64,000 nt of DNA, taken from assembly GCA_035651715.1 (NCBI GenBank), contig DASRFD010000059.1, forward strand, positions 1-64,000. Reading direction: 5' to 3'. Of this stretch, positions 16,897 to 25,879 are shown one piece after another. The stretch's first letter is position 1. Each line of letters opens with the position of its first letter. The position numbers were made by a program, and so were the translations under genes. This DNA comes from Nevskia sp035651715 (GTDB lineage Bacteria; Pseudomonadota; Gammaproteobacteria; Nevskiales; Nevskiaceae). The notes under the pieces were generated by a model that was given only the letters and a program-made list of their open reading frames with translations, was not told the DNA's origin and made no database searches.

Positions 16897-18732
16897 CTAG
16901 TTTGAACCGGTCCCCGTGTCAGGACCGGGAACGGGTTCATACAGCCTGACCGGCTGCGCCCGGCCCTTGACCTTGAATTCGCCACGGTCGATGAATTGCC
17001 GCTCCGGCCCGCAGGCGGCCCGCGTTTCCGCCGACACCAGCACGCGCGCCACGCCCTTGGTCAGGCCCTCGATGCGGCTGGCCAGGTTCACCGTGTCGCC
17101 GATGGCGGTGTAGTCGGTCTTGTTCTCCGAGCCCATGAAGGCCACCACCGCCGGGCCGCTGTGGATGCCGATGCCGACGTCGAAATCCTCCACCCCCTCG
17201 GCGCGCATCTCGGCGGCGAAGGCCTGCACTACCTGGGACATCTCCAGCGCCGCCGCTACCGCGTGCTCGGCCTGGCGCTCGTCGGGCAGCGGCGCGCCCC
17301 AGAACGCCATGATGGCGTCGCCGATGAACTTGTCGACGGTGCCGCCATGCTTGAACACCACCGCCACCTGGCGCGAGAAGTAGCGGTTCAGCATGTTCAC
17401 CACCACCTCCGGCGGGCGGGTCTCGGAAAACGTGGTGAAGCCGCGGATGTCCGAAAACAGCAGGGTCAGCGGCAGGCTCTGCGGCTTCTGGCTGAACGGA
17501 TCGGATTTCGAGGCCAGCAGGGCCTGCACCACGCCGGGATGCAGGAAGCGCCGCAGGAACGCCTCGCGGCGGCCGCGCTCCTGGCGCTCGTTCAGGTACT
17601 CGCGCAGCGCCAGGCCGAGGTAGGCCGCCCACAGCGCGCCCAGCGGCGGCACCAGCGGGATGATCCAGCCGGCCTGAAGCGCGCCGTAGCCGACCAGCAG
17701 CAGCAGCGGCGACAGCACGGCCAGCGACACCCCGAGGGCGAACAGGCCGGCGCCGCGCCAATGGGCGAGCGCGAACAGCGCCAGCAGCAGAAGCCCGGCA
17801 ACCAGGGCACTCCACGGCGGCGGCCGCCGCAGCGCGTCCCCGTGCTTGATCGTCTCCAGGGCCGCAGCCAGGATTTCCGGGCCGGTCTGCGAGTGCGCCA
17901 GCGGCGTCTGGTGCAGGTCCGGAATGCCGATCGCCGTCGAACCCACGATGACGATCTTGCCGCGGAATTCATCCGGCGGCCGCTGCGGCTGGCGCTTCTC
18001 CAGGTCCAGGAACACGTCGGAGAAGGAGTAGCTGGTGCGCGTCTGCGGCAGGCCCCGCCAGTTGATCTCCACATCCGGGCCGGCCGGCAAGGCCCAGCCC
18101 AGTCCCTTGGCCACGCGCAGGGGCAGCGAGGGCACCCGCCATCCCTGGTACTGAAAATCCGCCCAGTAGCGGCGGCCGATGCCGTCGTCGTCCGACAGGA
18201 AGTTGGTCAGCCCGATGCGGCCGGTCCGGGCCAGTCCTTCGAACGGCAGCAGCAGCGGCAGGCGCGTTCCGGCAGCGGCGGCCGCGGTGCGCCGGAAGCC
18301 GAGCGCCTCGCCGTACTGCTCCAGGGGCAGACCCTTTTCGGCCGGCACCCCTTCCAGCCAGACCATGGCGAAATAGACGTTCGGCGCGGCCGCTGCGACC
18401 TCGGAGAAATAGGCGTCCTCGTCGGCATGCTCGCGCAGCGGATCGGAGAAGAACTGGTCGAAGACGATCGCGGCCGGACGCTGGCGCTCGAGCTTTTCCA
18501 CCAGCTCGGCGTAGACCGAGCGCGGCCACGGATAGGCGCCGAAATCGGGGCTCATCGCGGCGAAGCTGCGCTCGTCGATATTGAGCAGGACGATGTCGGG
18601 GTCGGGCGTGCGGGCCTGCGCATGGATCCGCAGCAGCCAGTCCTGCACGTGATGGTCGCTGGCGCCGAGGGTGCGGAACGCCGCGAACTCCAGCAGCACC
18701 AGGGCCAGTGCGACGAGCAGGCCGGCGCGCAT
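16897..18732 (-). CDS. CHASE2-domain class III adenylate/guanylate cyclase
   Basis: Membrane-bound cyclase of 611 aa. An N-terminal transmembrane helix leads into a periplasmic CHASE2 sensor (about 25-300, with PDIVLLNIDERS and YPWPRSVYAELVEKL), then three transmembrane helices (about 310-385) and a cytoplasmic class III catalytic domain (about 420-600). The metal-binding aspartates are in LLFSDIRGFT and IGDAIMAFWGAP, and IGDTVNLASRIE is intact, so it should be active, most likely making cAMP. It sits 11 bp after hpt, an unusual pairing. The sensed signal is unknown. Confidence 0.9.
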   Translation of the reverse strand: MRAGLLVALALVLLEFAAFRTLGASDHHVQDWLLRIHAQARTPDPDIVLLNIDERSFAAMSPDFGAYPWPRSVYAELVEKLERQRPAAIVFDQFFSDPLREHADEDAYFSEVAAAAPNVYFAMVWLEGVPAEKGLPLEQYGEALGFRRTAAAAAGTRLPLLLPFEGLARTGRIGLTNFLSDDDGIGRRYWADFQYQGWRVPSLPLRVAKGLGWALPAGPDVEINWRGLPQTRTSYSFSDVFLDLEKRQPQRPPDEFRGKIVIVGSTAIGIPDLHQTPLAHSQTGPEILAAALETIKHGDALRRPPPWSALVAGLLLLALFALAHWRGAGLFALGVSLAVLSPLLLLVGYGALQAGWIIPLVPPLGALWAAYLGLALREYLNERQERGRREAFLRRFLHPGVVQALLASKSDPFSQKPQSLPLTLLFSDIRGFTTFSETRPPEVVVNMLNRYFSRQVAVVFKHGGTVDKFIGDAIMAFWGAPLPDERQAEHAVAAALEMSQVVQAFAAEMRAEGVEDFDVGIGIHSGPAVVAFMGSENKTDYTAIGDTVNLASRIEGLTKGVARVLVSAETRAACGPERQFIDRGEFKVKGRAQPVRLYEPVPGPDTGTGSN

Positions 18733-18743
18733 GCGGTCCGCGC

Positions 18744-19307
18744 CTAGAGGCCCTTGACCGCGTAGATCGCCGGCAGCTGCCGCCAGTATTCCTTGTAGTC
18801 CATGCCGCAGCCGAAGACGTAGCGGTCCGGCAGGCTCAGGCCGACGAATTCGGCGTGCGCGCCCGGCGCCAGGCGGTCATGCTTCTTGTCGGCCAGCACC
18901 GCCACCTTGAGGCTGGCGGGCGCGAACTCCTGCAGGGCCTTGCGCACCGCCACCAGGGTGTGGCCCTCGTCGAGGATGTCGTCGATCACCAGCACGTGCC
19001 GGCCTTCCAGGGCCGCATCCGGCTGGCGCTTCCACAGCAGGCCGCCGCCGGTGGTGGCGCCGCGATAGCGGGTGGCGTGCAGGTAATCGGTTTCGAAGGG
19101 GAAGGAGACGCGCTTGAGGATCTCCGCCGCCGGCACCAGGCCGCCGATCATCACCACCAGCACCAGCGGGTTCCTGCCGGCGTACTCCGCCGTGATGGCG
19201 GCGGCGAGGCGGTCATAGGCGGCAGCGACCGCCGCCGCGTCCGCCACGCAGTCGGCCTCGCGCATCACCGCCTGCGCGTCGGCGAAATGGGCGCCCGGCG
19301 CGGTCAC
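18744..19307 (-). CDS. hpt: Hypoxanthine(-guanine) phosphoribosyltransferase
   Basis: Purine-salvage enzyme that joins hypoxanthine or guanine to PRPP. The 187-aa protein has the PRPP-binding motif VLVIDDILDEGHTL, an upstream MIGGLVPAAE loop and KYVFGCGMDYKEYWR-like C-terminal segment (RYVFGCGMDYKEY). The start codon is GTG at 19307, overlapping the nagZ stop as GTGA. Together with the methylthioinosine phosphorylase downstream it would recycle hypoxanthine. Confidence 0.92.
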   Translation of the reverse strand: MTAPGAHFADAQAVMREADCVADAAAVAAAYDRLAAAITAEYAGRNPLVLVVMIGGLVPAAEILKRVSFPFETDYLHATRYRGATTGGGLLWKRQPDAALEGRHVLVIDDILDEGHTLVAVRKALQEFAPASLKVAVLADKKHDRLAPGAHAEFVGLSLPDRYVFGCGMDYKEYWRQLPAIYAVKGL

Positions 19308-20260
19308 GCGGCTTCCTTGCGATACAGGCGCTGCAGCCGCGCCGCGGCCAGCTTGCGCGGCTTCACCGGCAGCCCGCCCAGCAGCTTGATCAGCGACTCG
19401 CGGTCGTTGCAGATCGGCAGCATGTCGCAGCCGGCGTCCAGGGCCAGCAGCGCGCGCTCGACGATCTCGCCGCCGACCTTGGCGCCGGCCATGTTCAGGT
19501 CGTCGCAGAACACCGCGCCGTTGTAGCCCATCTGGGTGCGCAGCACGCCGCGGATCCAGCGCCGCGACAGCGAGGCCGGCTTGTCGTCGACGGCGGTATA
19601 GCGGATGTGGGCCATCATCAGCGACTCGATGCCGTCATCGATCAGCGCCTTGAACGGCACCAGGTCCTTGGCCTCCAGCTCGGCGTAGCTGCGCCGGTCC
19701 ACCGGCAGCTCGGTATGGGAGTCGGCGGCGACGGCGCCGTGGCCCGGGAAATGCTTGCCGGTGGCGGCGAGGCCGGCCTCGTTGAGGCCCTCGCGGAAGG
19801 CCCGCGCCAGCTTGACGATGACCTCCGAATCCTCGGAGAAGGAGCGGTCGCCGATGATCTGGCTGACGCCGACGTCGCGGTCGAGCACCGGGGCGAAGCA
19901 CAGGTCGATGCCGTAGGCGGCCAGCTCGCGGCCCACGGTCAGGCCGTGCAGGCGCGTTTCCTCCAGCGCCTTGGCCGGAGATTCCTGGTGCAGCTTGCCC
20001 AGGGTGCCCATGGCGGGGATGCGGGTGAAGCCGACGCGGAAGCGCTGCACACGCCCGCCCTCGTGGTCCACCGCCAGCAGCAGCCGGTTGCGCTTCAGGC
20101 CCAGCAGGTCCCGGCACAGGGCCTTGAGCTGGTCCGGGTCGCTGTAGTTGCGCGCGAACAGGATCACCCCGCCGACCAGCGGATGGGCCAGGACCTCACG
20201 GTCTTCGTCGGTCAGCGTCAGGCCGCCGACATCGGCCATCAAGGGCCCGATAGTGCTCAT
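19304..20260 (-). CDS. nagZ: Beta-N-acetylhexosaminidase NagZ
   Basis: Cytoplasmic GH3 glycosidase that removes N-acetylglucosamine from anhydro-muropeptides during cell wall recycling. The 318-aa protein begins IGPLMADVGG and has HPLVGGVILFARNY, the KHFPGHG motif followed by the D-S-H dyad that supplies the acid/base histidine, and the nucleophile region VFCDDLNMAGA. The ATG at 20260 matches the family N-terminus; in-frame upstream codons give a non-conserved extension. No strong ribosome site is visible. Confidence 0.95.
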   Translation of the reverse strand: MSTIGPLMADVGGLTLTDEDREVLAHPLVGGVILFARNYSDPDQLKALCRDLLGLKRNRLLLAVDHEGGRVQRFRVGFTRIPAMGTLGKLHQESPAKALEETRLHGLTVGRELAAYGIDLCFAPVLDRDVGVSQIIGDRSFSEDSEVIVKLARAFREGLNEAGLAATGKHFPGHGAVAADSHTELPVDRRSYAELEAKDLVPFKALIDDGIESLMMAHIRYTAVDDKPASLSRRWIRGVLRTQMGYNGAVFCDDLNMAGAKVGGEIVERALLALDAGCDMLPICNDRESLIKLLGGLPVKPRKLAAARLQRLYRKEAA

Positions 20261-20378
20261 AGTCGTCGCGTTGTAACGGAATTCGATGGGACGCCGCGCG
20301 GCCCCGCCGTACATGGTCTCACACAATGGTCGTGCCGATGGTGCACGGGCTCACAAAAACGGCGCGATTTTCTCACGC

Positions 20379-20864
20379 TCAAAGCCGCTCGGCCGCGCTC
20401 CACTGCGAATACGGGCGCTTGGCCAGGGCGTGATTGTAGTAGCGCTGCTCGGCGGTCAGCTCGCGGCCCAGCCAGGACGGCCGCGGAAAGGCCTGGTCCA
20501 CCGCCTCCAGCTCCACTTCCGCCACCACCAGGCCGGCGTTGTCGCCCTCGAACACGTCGATTTCCCAGGTCAGGCCGTCGCGCTCGACATAGTGCCGGGT
20601 CTTGAGGATCAGGCCGCTGCACAGGGTGGCGAGGATTTCCTCGGCCTCCGCCGCCGGGATTTCGTATTCGTATTCCGCCCGCGCCGCGCCGACCACCGCG
20701 GCCTTGACGTTGAGCTTGCCGACCGTGCCTTCGACCCGCACCCGCACCGAGGCGCGGCTGCCGAGCTCGGTCAGGTAGCCGTGGCGCATCGGGATGGAGT
20801 GCGACACCTCGCGCCGCCAGTCGTCGCCGGTGACCAGGTACTTGCGTTCGATTTCCAGTGCCAT
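20379..20864 (-). CDS. CYTH-domain protein (triphosphate tunnel metalloenzyme)
   Basis: Stand-alone CYTH protein of 161 aa. It opens with the signature EIERKYLV (residues about 4-11) and has alternating charged strands typical of the tunnel fold (RVRVEG, KAAVVGAARAEYEYEIP, EIDVFEGDNAGLVVAEVELE). Bacterial members hydrolyse inorganic triphosphate or other triphosphates; the substrate cannot be read from sequence. The ATG at 20864 lies 10 bp after the rlmD stop, so it is co-transcribed with the upstream genes. Confidence 0.9.
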   Translation of the reverse strand: MALEIERKYLVTGDDWRREVSHSIPMRHGYLTELGSRASVRVRVEGTVGKLNVKAAVVGAARAEYEYEIPAAEAEEILATLCSGLILKTRHYVERDGLTWEIDVFEGDNAGLVVAEVELEAVDQAFPRPSWLGRELTAEQRYYNHALAKRPYSQWSAAERL

Positions 20865-20874
20865 AAGTCCTGCC

Positions 20875-22194
20875 CTAAAGCTCGAATAGCGCCATCGACT
20901 CGACGTGCGCGGTGTGCGGGAACATGTCCATGACCCCGGCGCGGCGCAGATGATAGCCGTGTTCCCTGACCAGGATGCCGGCGTCGCGCGCCAGGGTGCC
21001 GGGATGGCAGGAGACGTAGACGATGCGCTTGGGCCCGGTCCGCGCCAGCAGCGGCAGCACCTCGCGCGCGCCGGAGCGCGGCGGGTCGAGCAGGGCCAGG
21101 TCGTAACCGCCCTGCAGCCACGGCGCATGCGCCTCCGGCTGGAACAGGTCGGAGCGGAAATAGCGCGCCTCCAGGCCGTTGCGGCGCAGGTTGGCGCGGC
21201 CGTGCTCGACCAGGGCCGCCTCGCCCTCCACGGCGGTGACACTGGCCCCGCTTCTGGCGAGCGGCGCGGTGAAGTTGCCCAGGCCGGCGAACAGCTCCAG
21301 CACCGCGTCGCCCGGCCGGGGCGCCAGCCAGTCGAGCGCCTGGCGCACCATCGCCTGGGCCACCGGGCCGTTGATCTGCACGAAGTCGTTGGGCGCGAAC
21401 TCCAGCTCCAGCGCGCCGCCGTCCGGCGAGTACCTTAAAGTACGTGATTCCCCCAGCGGCGCGATGGAATCCGGGCCGCCGCGCTGGAGGTACAGGTCCA
21501 GGTCATGCGCGGCGCCGAAGGCCAGCAGCGCCGCGCGGTCGCCGGCCGAAGGCTCCTCCAGCAGGCGCAGCACCAGCGCGCCGTGGCCGGCGCAGGCCAC
21601 CTCGATCTGCGGCAGCTTGCCCGCCACCGACAGGCCGCCGATCAGCGCGCCGAGGTCGCGCAGGCGCTGTCCCACGCGCGGATCGAGCACCGCGCAGGAT
21701 TCGATCGCCGCCAGCAGCGGCGACTCGCGCTCGCGGAAGCCGACCAGCACCCCGCCCTTCTTCGGCACCAGCTTGACGCCGAGGCGGGCGCGGCGGCGGT
21801 AGCCCCAGACCGGCCCGGTCAGCGGCGCGGCCAGCTGTTCGGCCCGCACCCCGCCGATGCGCTGCAGCGCGTCGACCAGCTGCTTCTGCTTGAACAGCAC
21901 CTGCTGCTCGGCGGACAGGTGCTGCAGCGAGCAGCCGCCGCAGACGCCGAAGTGGGCGCAGCCGGGCTCGACCCGATGCGGCGAGGCCTGCTCGACGGCG
22001 GTGACCACGCCCTCGTCGACGTCGCGGCTGACGCGGCTGAGCTTGTAGCGCACCCGCTCGCCGGGCAGCGCGTCCGCGATGAAGGTCGCCTTGCCGTTGA
22101 CGCGCGCGACGCCGCGGCCGTCCTGGGCCAGGTCGACGATCTCGGCGCTGAATTCTTCCGCCGGCACCGGCCGGCGGCGCATCCGGCCACCCAT
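20875..22194 (-). CDS. rlmD: 23S rRNA (uracil-1939-C5)-methyltransferase
   Basis: Iron-sulfur RNA methyltransferase that makes m5U1939 in 23S rRNA. The 439-aa protein has an N-terminal TRAM domain (DLAQDGRGVARVNGKATF), the Fe-S cysteines in CAHFGVCGGC plus a later SCAVLD cysteine, the SAM region VLELFAGLGNFTAPLA and the catalytic VSCHPGTLARD. The ATG at 22194 shares one base with the stop of the exonuclease gene (TGATG). Length is near E. coli RlmD (433). Confidence 0.95.
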   Translation of the reverse strand: MGGRMRRRPVPAEEFSAEIVDLAQDGRGVARVNGKATFIADALPGERVRYKLSRVSRDVDEGVVTAVEQASPHRVEPGCAHFGVCGGCSLQHLSAEQQVLFKQKQLVDALQRIGGVRAEQLAAPLTGPVWGYRRRARLGVKLVPKKGGVLVGFRERESPLLAAIESCAVLDPRVGQRLRDLGALIGGLSVAGKLPQIEVACAGHGALVLRLLEEPSAGDRAALLAFGAAHDLDLYLQRGGPDSIAPLGESRTLRYSPDGGALELEFAPNDFVQINGPVAQAMVRQALDWLAPRPGDAVLELFAGLGNFTAPLARSGASVTAVEGEAALVEHGRANLRRNGLEARYFRSDLFQPEAHAPWLQGGYDLALLDPPRSGAREVLPLLARTGPKRIVYVSCHPGTLARDAGILVREHGYHLRRAGVMDMFPHTAHVESMALFEL

Positions 22195-22979
22195 CAGGCA
22201 GGACCCCAGGCGGCGAGGAACTCGGCCCAGTGCGGCGCGCTGCTGGCGGCGAGGAACTCGCGCGCCTTCTGCACCTCCTGCGCGTGCTCGGCCGTGGACA
22301 GCAGGCCGCGCAGCAGCTGGAAGCGCAGGTAGACCAGGTAGGTGTTGAGCACGTCGGTCTCGCAGTAGGCGCGGATCTCGCCGATCCGGCCCTGGCGATA
22401 GGCCTCCGCCACCTTGGAGCCGTCCATGCCCAGCTTGCCGGGAAAACCCAGCAGCAGCGCGATCTCGTGCAGCGGCGCGTAGGCGCGGGCCTGGTACAGC
22501 GCCAGCACGTCCATCAGGTCGGTATGGCGGAACTGGTAGCGGCTGATGTAGTTGTCCCACTTCGATTCGCGGTCGAAGTGGCCGGTGTCCCAGTAGCGCG
22601 GCGTGCTGAGGCTATGGATCAGGGCGCGGTAGTGCAGCACCGGCAGGTCGAAGCCCGAACCGTTCCAGGACACCAGCGTCGGCCGGTACTTCTCGACGCC
22701 GTCGAAGAAGCGCCGGATCAGCTCGGCTTCCTGGGCCTCGGGCTCGCCCAGCGACCAGACGCGGAAATCGTCGCCGGCGCGCAGGCAGCAGGAGATGGCC
22801 ACCACCCGGTGCAGGTGCTGCGGCTGGAAATCGGTGCCCTTTTCGGCCAGCCGCTGCGCCGCCATGGCCTGCGCCGCGGCCTCGTCGTCGAGACCGGCGA
22901 AGCCGTGGATGCGGCGCCCGCCTTCGAGGTCGGGAATCGTCTCGATGTCGAAGACGAGGATCGGTTCGCGGATCGGCAC
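22194..22979 (-). CDS. Predicted 3'-5' exonuclease, PolB-like DEDDy fold
   Basis: A 261-aa protein of the predicted PolB-like 3'-5' exonuclease family (PF10108). The DEDD acidic residues are visible: VFDIETIPD near the N-terminus (Exo I), WNGSGFDLPVL (Exo II) and a Y-x3-D in AYCETDVLNTYLVYLR (Exo III). No polymerase domain is attached. The likely start is GTG at 22979, 9 bp after the cysM stop; a longer open frame overlaps cysM and is not conserved-looking. Its coupling to rlmD is seen in related genomes, but the substrate is unknown. Confidence 0.82.
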   Translation of the reverse strand: MPIREPILVFDIETIPDLEGGRRIHGFAGLDDEAAAQAMAAQRLAEKGTDFQPQHLHRVVAISCCLRAGDDFRVWSLGEPEAQEAELIRRFFDGVEKYRPTLVSWNGSGFDLPVLHYRALIHSLSTPRYWDTGHFDRESKWDNYISRYQFRHTDLMDVLALYQARAYAPLHEIALLLGFPGKLGMDGSKVAEAYRQGRIGEIRAYCETDVLNTYLVYLRFQLLRGLLSTAEHAQEVQKAREFLAASSAPHWAEFLAAWGPA

Positions 22980-22987
22980 TGAGGTAA

Positions 22988-23878
22988 TCAGTCCGGATAC
23001 ACGCCGGTGGAAATGTAGCGGTCGCCGCGGTCGCAGACGATCGCCGCCACCGTCGCGCCCCGCACCTGCCGGCACACCTGCAGCGCCGCCCACACCGAAC
23101 CGCCGGAAGACGGGCCGGCGAACACGCCTTCCTTCGAGGCGAGCAGGCGCATGGTGTCCTCGGCGTCACGCGCGCTGACCTCGATGACGCGGTCGACCCG
23201 CTGCGCATCGAAGATCTTCGGCAGGTAGGCTTCCGGCCACTTGCGGATGCCGGGGATCGAGGAGTCGCCGTCGGGCTGCACGCCGAACACCTGGACCGCC
23301 GGATTCTGCTCCTTGAAGAAGCGCGAGCAGCCCATGATGGTGCCGGTGGTGCCCATGGTGGCGACGAAGTGGGTCAGCTGGCCGCCGGTATCGCGCCAGA
23401 TTTCCGGCGCGGTGCCCTCGTAGTGGGCCCGGGGATTGTCCGGGTTGGCGAACTGGTTGAGCACTCGCCCCTTGCCCTGCTGCTGCATCTCGTCGGCCAG
23501 GTCGCGGGCGTATTCCATGCCCTGCGACTGGCTCACCAGCACGATCTCTGCGCCGAACGCCTTCATCACGGCGCGGCGCTCGGCGCTCATGTGCTCCGGC
23601 ATGATCAGCACCATCCGGTAGCCCTTGATCGCCGCCGCCATCGCCAGGGCGATGCCGGTGTTGCCGGAGGTGGCTTCGATCAGGGTGTCGCCGGGCTTGA
23701 TCTCGCCCCGCTCCTCGGCGCGGCGGATCATCGAATACGCCGGGCGGTCCTTGACCGAGCCGGCGGGATTGTTGCCTTCCAGCTTGAGAAAGAGGCGGTT
23801 GTCGCCGATGCCGGGCAGGCGCGTGACCTGCACCAGCGGGGTATTGCCAATGGTGCCGGCGATGGTGGTGATGGCCAT
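22988..23878 (-). CDS. cysM: Cysteine synthase B
   Basis: PLP enzyme making cysteine (or S-sulfocysteine) from O-acetylserine and sulfide or thiosulfate. The 296-aa protein has the PLP-lysine motif NPAGSVKDRPAYSMI, the substrate loop EATSGNTGIALAM, and GTTGTIMG for phosphate binding. Its length and the PAYSM residues after the lysine point to the CysM rather than the CysK branch. It heads the cysM-exo-rlmD-CYTH unit, with a 175-bp spacer before the pdxJ stop. Confidence 0.95.
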   Translation of the reverse strand: MAITTIAGTIGNTPLVQVTRLPGIGDNRLFLKLEGNNPAGSVKDRPAYSMIRRAEERGEIKPGDTLIEATSGNTGIALAMAAAIKGYRMVLIMPEHMSAERRAVMKAFGAEIVLVSQSQGMEYARDLADEMQQQGKGRVLNQFANPDNPRAHYEGTAPEIWRDTGGQLTHFVATMGTTGTIMGCSRFFKEQNPAVQVFGVQPDGDSSIPGIRKWPEAYLPKIFDAQRVDRVIEVSARDAEDTMRLLASKEGVFAGPSSGGSVWAALQVCRQVRGATVAAIVCDRGDRYISTGVYPD

Positions 23879-24053
23879 GGGGCCTATTTTACCGACCTTT
23901 TGCAGCCGAGGCGGCTCGGGTCAAAGCGCGCGGGACCGCCAGGGAAGGCGAGCAGCCGCCGCGCCCGCAGGCGCCAGGGCCGCCCGCTTTTGTCGGACTG
24001 CTTTTCGCCGTGTTGTCGGCTGCCCAGCGTCTTGCCCACGCGCTTTTGCCGCG

Positions 24054-24812
24054 CTACGCCCCGCCGGCCAGTCCGTAACGCGCCTCGGCCATCGCCCGGC
24101 GCATTTCGGCCACCGCCGCCGGCAGGCCGACGAACACGGCGCGGCCGATGATGGCGTGGCCGATGTTCAGCTCGACGATTTGCGGAATGGCGGCGATGGG
24201 CGCCACGTTGTCCAGGTTGAGGCCGTGGCCGGCGTGGACTTCCAGCCCGGCGGCATGGGCCTCGCAGGCGAAGGCGGCGATCTTGTCCAACTCCGCGGTC
24301 TGCGCGCCGGCCGTCAGCGCGTCGGCGTAGCCGCCGGTGTGGATCTCGATGTGCGGCGCGCCGCAGGCCAGCGTGGCGCGCAGCTGCTGCGGCTCGGCGT
24401 CGATGAACAGCGACACCTGGATGCCGGCCGCGGCCAGCCGCACACAGGCGGCGGCCACCTCGCGCTGCTGGCCGGCCACGTCCAGTCCGCCTTCGGTGGT
24501 GCGCTCCTGGCGCCGCTCCGGCACCAGGCAGGCATATTGCGGACGCAGGCGGCAGGCGAATTCCACCATTTCCGGCGTCACCGCCATCTCCAGGTTCACC
24601 GGCACCGGGCAGCGCGGCAGCAGCCGCTCGACATCCTCGTCCTGGATGTGGCGGCGGTCTTCACGCAGGTGCAGGGTGATGCTGTCGGCCCCCGCCGCGG
24701 CGGACAGCAGGGCGGCCTCCACCGGGTCCGGGTATGGCGTGCCGCGGGCCTGGCGCAGGGTGGCGCAGTGATCGATGTTCACGCCGAGGCGGATCGGAGT
24801 CGGTCGGGTCAT
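24054..24812 (-). CDS. pdxJ: Pyridoxine 5'-phosphate synthase
   Basis: Last step of the DXP-dependent vitamin B6 pathway, joining 1-deoxyxylulose 5-phosphate with 3-amino-2-oxopropyl phosphate. The 252-aa TIM-barrel protein has LGVNIDHCATLRQARGT, HLREDRRHIQDEDV, NLEMAVTPEM, GLEVHAGHGLN and ELNIGHAIIGRAV. The ATG at 24812 lies only 4 bp from the left end of the inverted-repeat element at 24817-25087, so any transcript or ribosome site upstream must come from that element. The era-recO-pdxJ order is conserved, normally without such a gap. Confidence 0.96.
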   Translation of the reverse strand: MTRPTPIRLGVNIDHCATLRQARGTPYPDPVEAALLSAAAGADSITLHLREDRRHIQDEDVERLLPRCPVPVNLEMAVTPEMVEFACRLRPQYACLVPERRQERTTEGGLDVAGQQREVAAACVRLAAAGIQVSLFIDAEPQQLRATLACGAPHIEIHTGGYADALTAGAQTAELDKIAAFACEAHAAGLEVHAGHGLNLDNVAPIAAIPQIVELNIGHAIIGRAVFVGLPAAVAEMRRAMAEARYGLAGGA

Positions 24813-24816
24813 GGAC

Positions 24817-25087
24817 TAGGGCCTGTTCATGCTATTTCGATCGCGGCGTTGCCGCCGGATTTGCATCCAGGCAAGGCGCGAGGAGCGTGGCGTACTGAAG
24901 GTACACCAGCGACGAGCAACGCCGCATGGATGCAAATCCGGGCGCAGCCCTCCGGGAAGGGGTGTGTTTTGGCGCGCTGCCACGTTGCTCCCTCCTTGTG
25001 TACATCCAGTACACCGCTTCGGTCGCGCCCTGCACTGCGCCCAAACAGACCCCTTCGCTGCGATCGATCTAGCATGAACAGGCCCTA
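24817..25087. mobile_element. MITE-like 271-bp inverted-repeat element between recO and pdxJ
   Basis: The ends are perfect 18-bp inverted repeats: TAGGGCCTGTTCATGCTA at 24817-24834 and its reverse complement at 25070-25087, with partial matching for about 12 more bp inward (CGATCGC). If the outer TA is a target duplication, the element ends GGGCC...GGCCC within a CTAA-like site, as in IS5-like families. Inside, a unit around 24869-24926 recurs in inverted, diverged form around 24981-25036 (shared GTACT, GTACAC, GAGCAACG), and a perfect 14-bp inverted repeat lies at 24856-24869 / 24927-24940. No transposase is encoded. Its right end supplies the TAG stop of recO. Confidence 0.7.
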
Positions 25088-25786
25088 ATCGGAGGCTCCC
25101 AGTTCTCTCAGCTGGCGCAGCAGGCGCGGCGTTTCCAGTTCGCGGCCGCCGAGCTGGCGCTGCAGGGCGGCGCGCAACAGTTTACGCGCGTCGCGCAGGG
25201 CTTCGCGCGTGTCCAGGCGCTCGTCGCGCAGGGCCAGCAGGCTGGCGGCGGGATAGCTGTCGGCCTCGTCCGCCGCCGCCGGGGCCGCACCGCGCTCGGG
25301 GTCGAAGCGGTAGCGCCGTTGCGGCTCCAGCGCGTCCGGCAGCGGCAGCCCGTAGCCGATCTCGCCCAGCAGCCGCTTTTCAAAAATGCGCAGCGCCGCC
25401 TCGGCGTCCTCGCCCGGCAGCCGCGCCAGCGCGCGGCCGTAGTCGTGGTACAGCACCGGGTGGGCGTCGTGGCGCCCGGTCAGGCGCAGCAGCAGCTCGT
25501 TGAGATACCAGCCGTGGAAGACCCGCTCGCCGGCCAGTTCCACCGCCGGCGCCACCGCCTCCGCGGCGACCAGGGTGCCGAGCTCACCCGCCTCGTGCCA
25601 CGACAACAGCAGCGGCGTGAACAGCTGCAGGATGCCGCGCAGCTTCGAGCGCGGCCCGCGCGCGCCGCGCGCCACCAGGCCGACGCGGCCGTGCTGCAGG
25701 GTGAACAGCTCCAGCAGCAGGCTGGTTTCGCGGTACGGGCGCTGGGTCAACAGCCAGGCCGGCTCGAACTCGATGCGCTGGCGCAT
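25085..25786 (-). CDS. recO: DNA repair protein RecO
   Basis: RecFOR-pathway mediator that loads RecA at gaps coated by SSB. The 233-aa protein has the N-terminal OB fold (AWLLTQRPYRETSLLLELFTL, GLVARGARGPRSKLRG) and the helical C-terminal part (NELLLRL, LRIFEKRLLGEIGYGLPL). Zinc cysteines are absent, as in most gammaproteobacterial RecO. The TAG stop at 25085-25087 lies in the terminal repeat of the MITE-like element, so the last codons sit exactly at the insertion edge. Confidence 0.93.
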   Translation of the reverse strand: MRQRIEFEPAWLLTQRPYRETSLLLELFTLQHGRVGLVARGARGPRSKLRGILQLFTPLLLSWHEAGELGTLVAAEAVAPAVELAGERVFHGWYLNELLLRLTGRHDAHPVLYHDYGRALARLPGEDAEAALRIFEKRLLGEIGYGLPLPDALEPQRRYRFDPERGAAPAAADEADSYPAASLLALRDERLDTREALRDARKLLRAALQRQLGGRELETPRLLRQLRELGASD

Positions 25787-25879
25787 AAAAGCGGCTGTCA
25801 GCTCCTCGTGTCAGTTCCGGTTCACCTGCGGCAAGCGGCCGGCGCTCCGTCCTGCTGAACCATTCGACAACAGCGGGCC

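Noticed and set aside
24827..25077. Two 82-codon open frames on both strands inside the inverted-repeat element
   Set aside because: They arise from the near-palindromic structure and carry no transposase motif.
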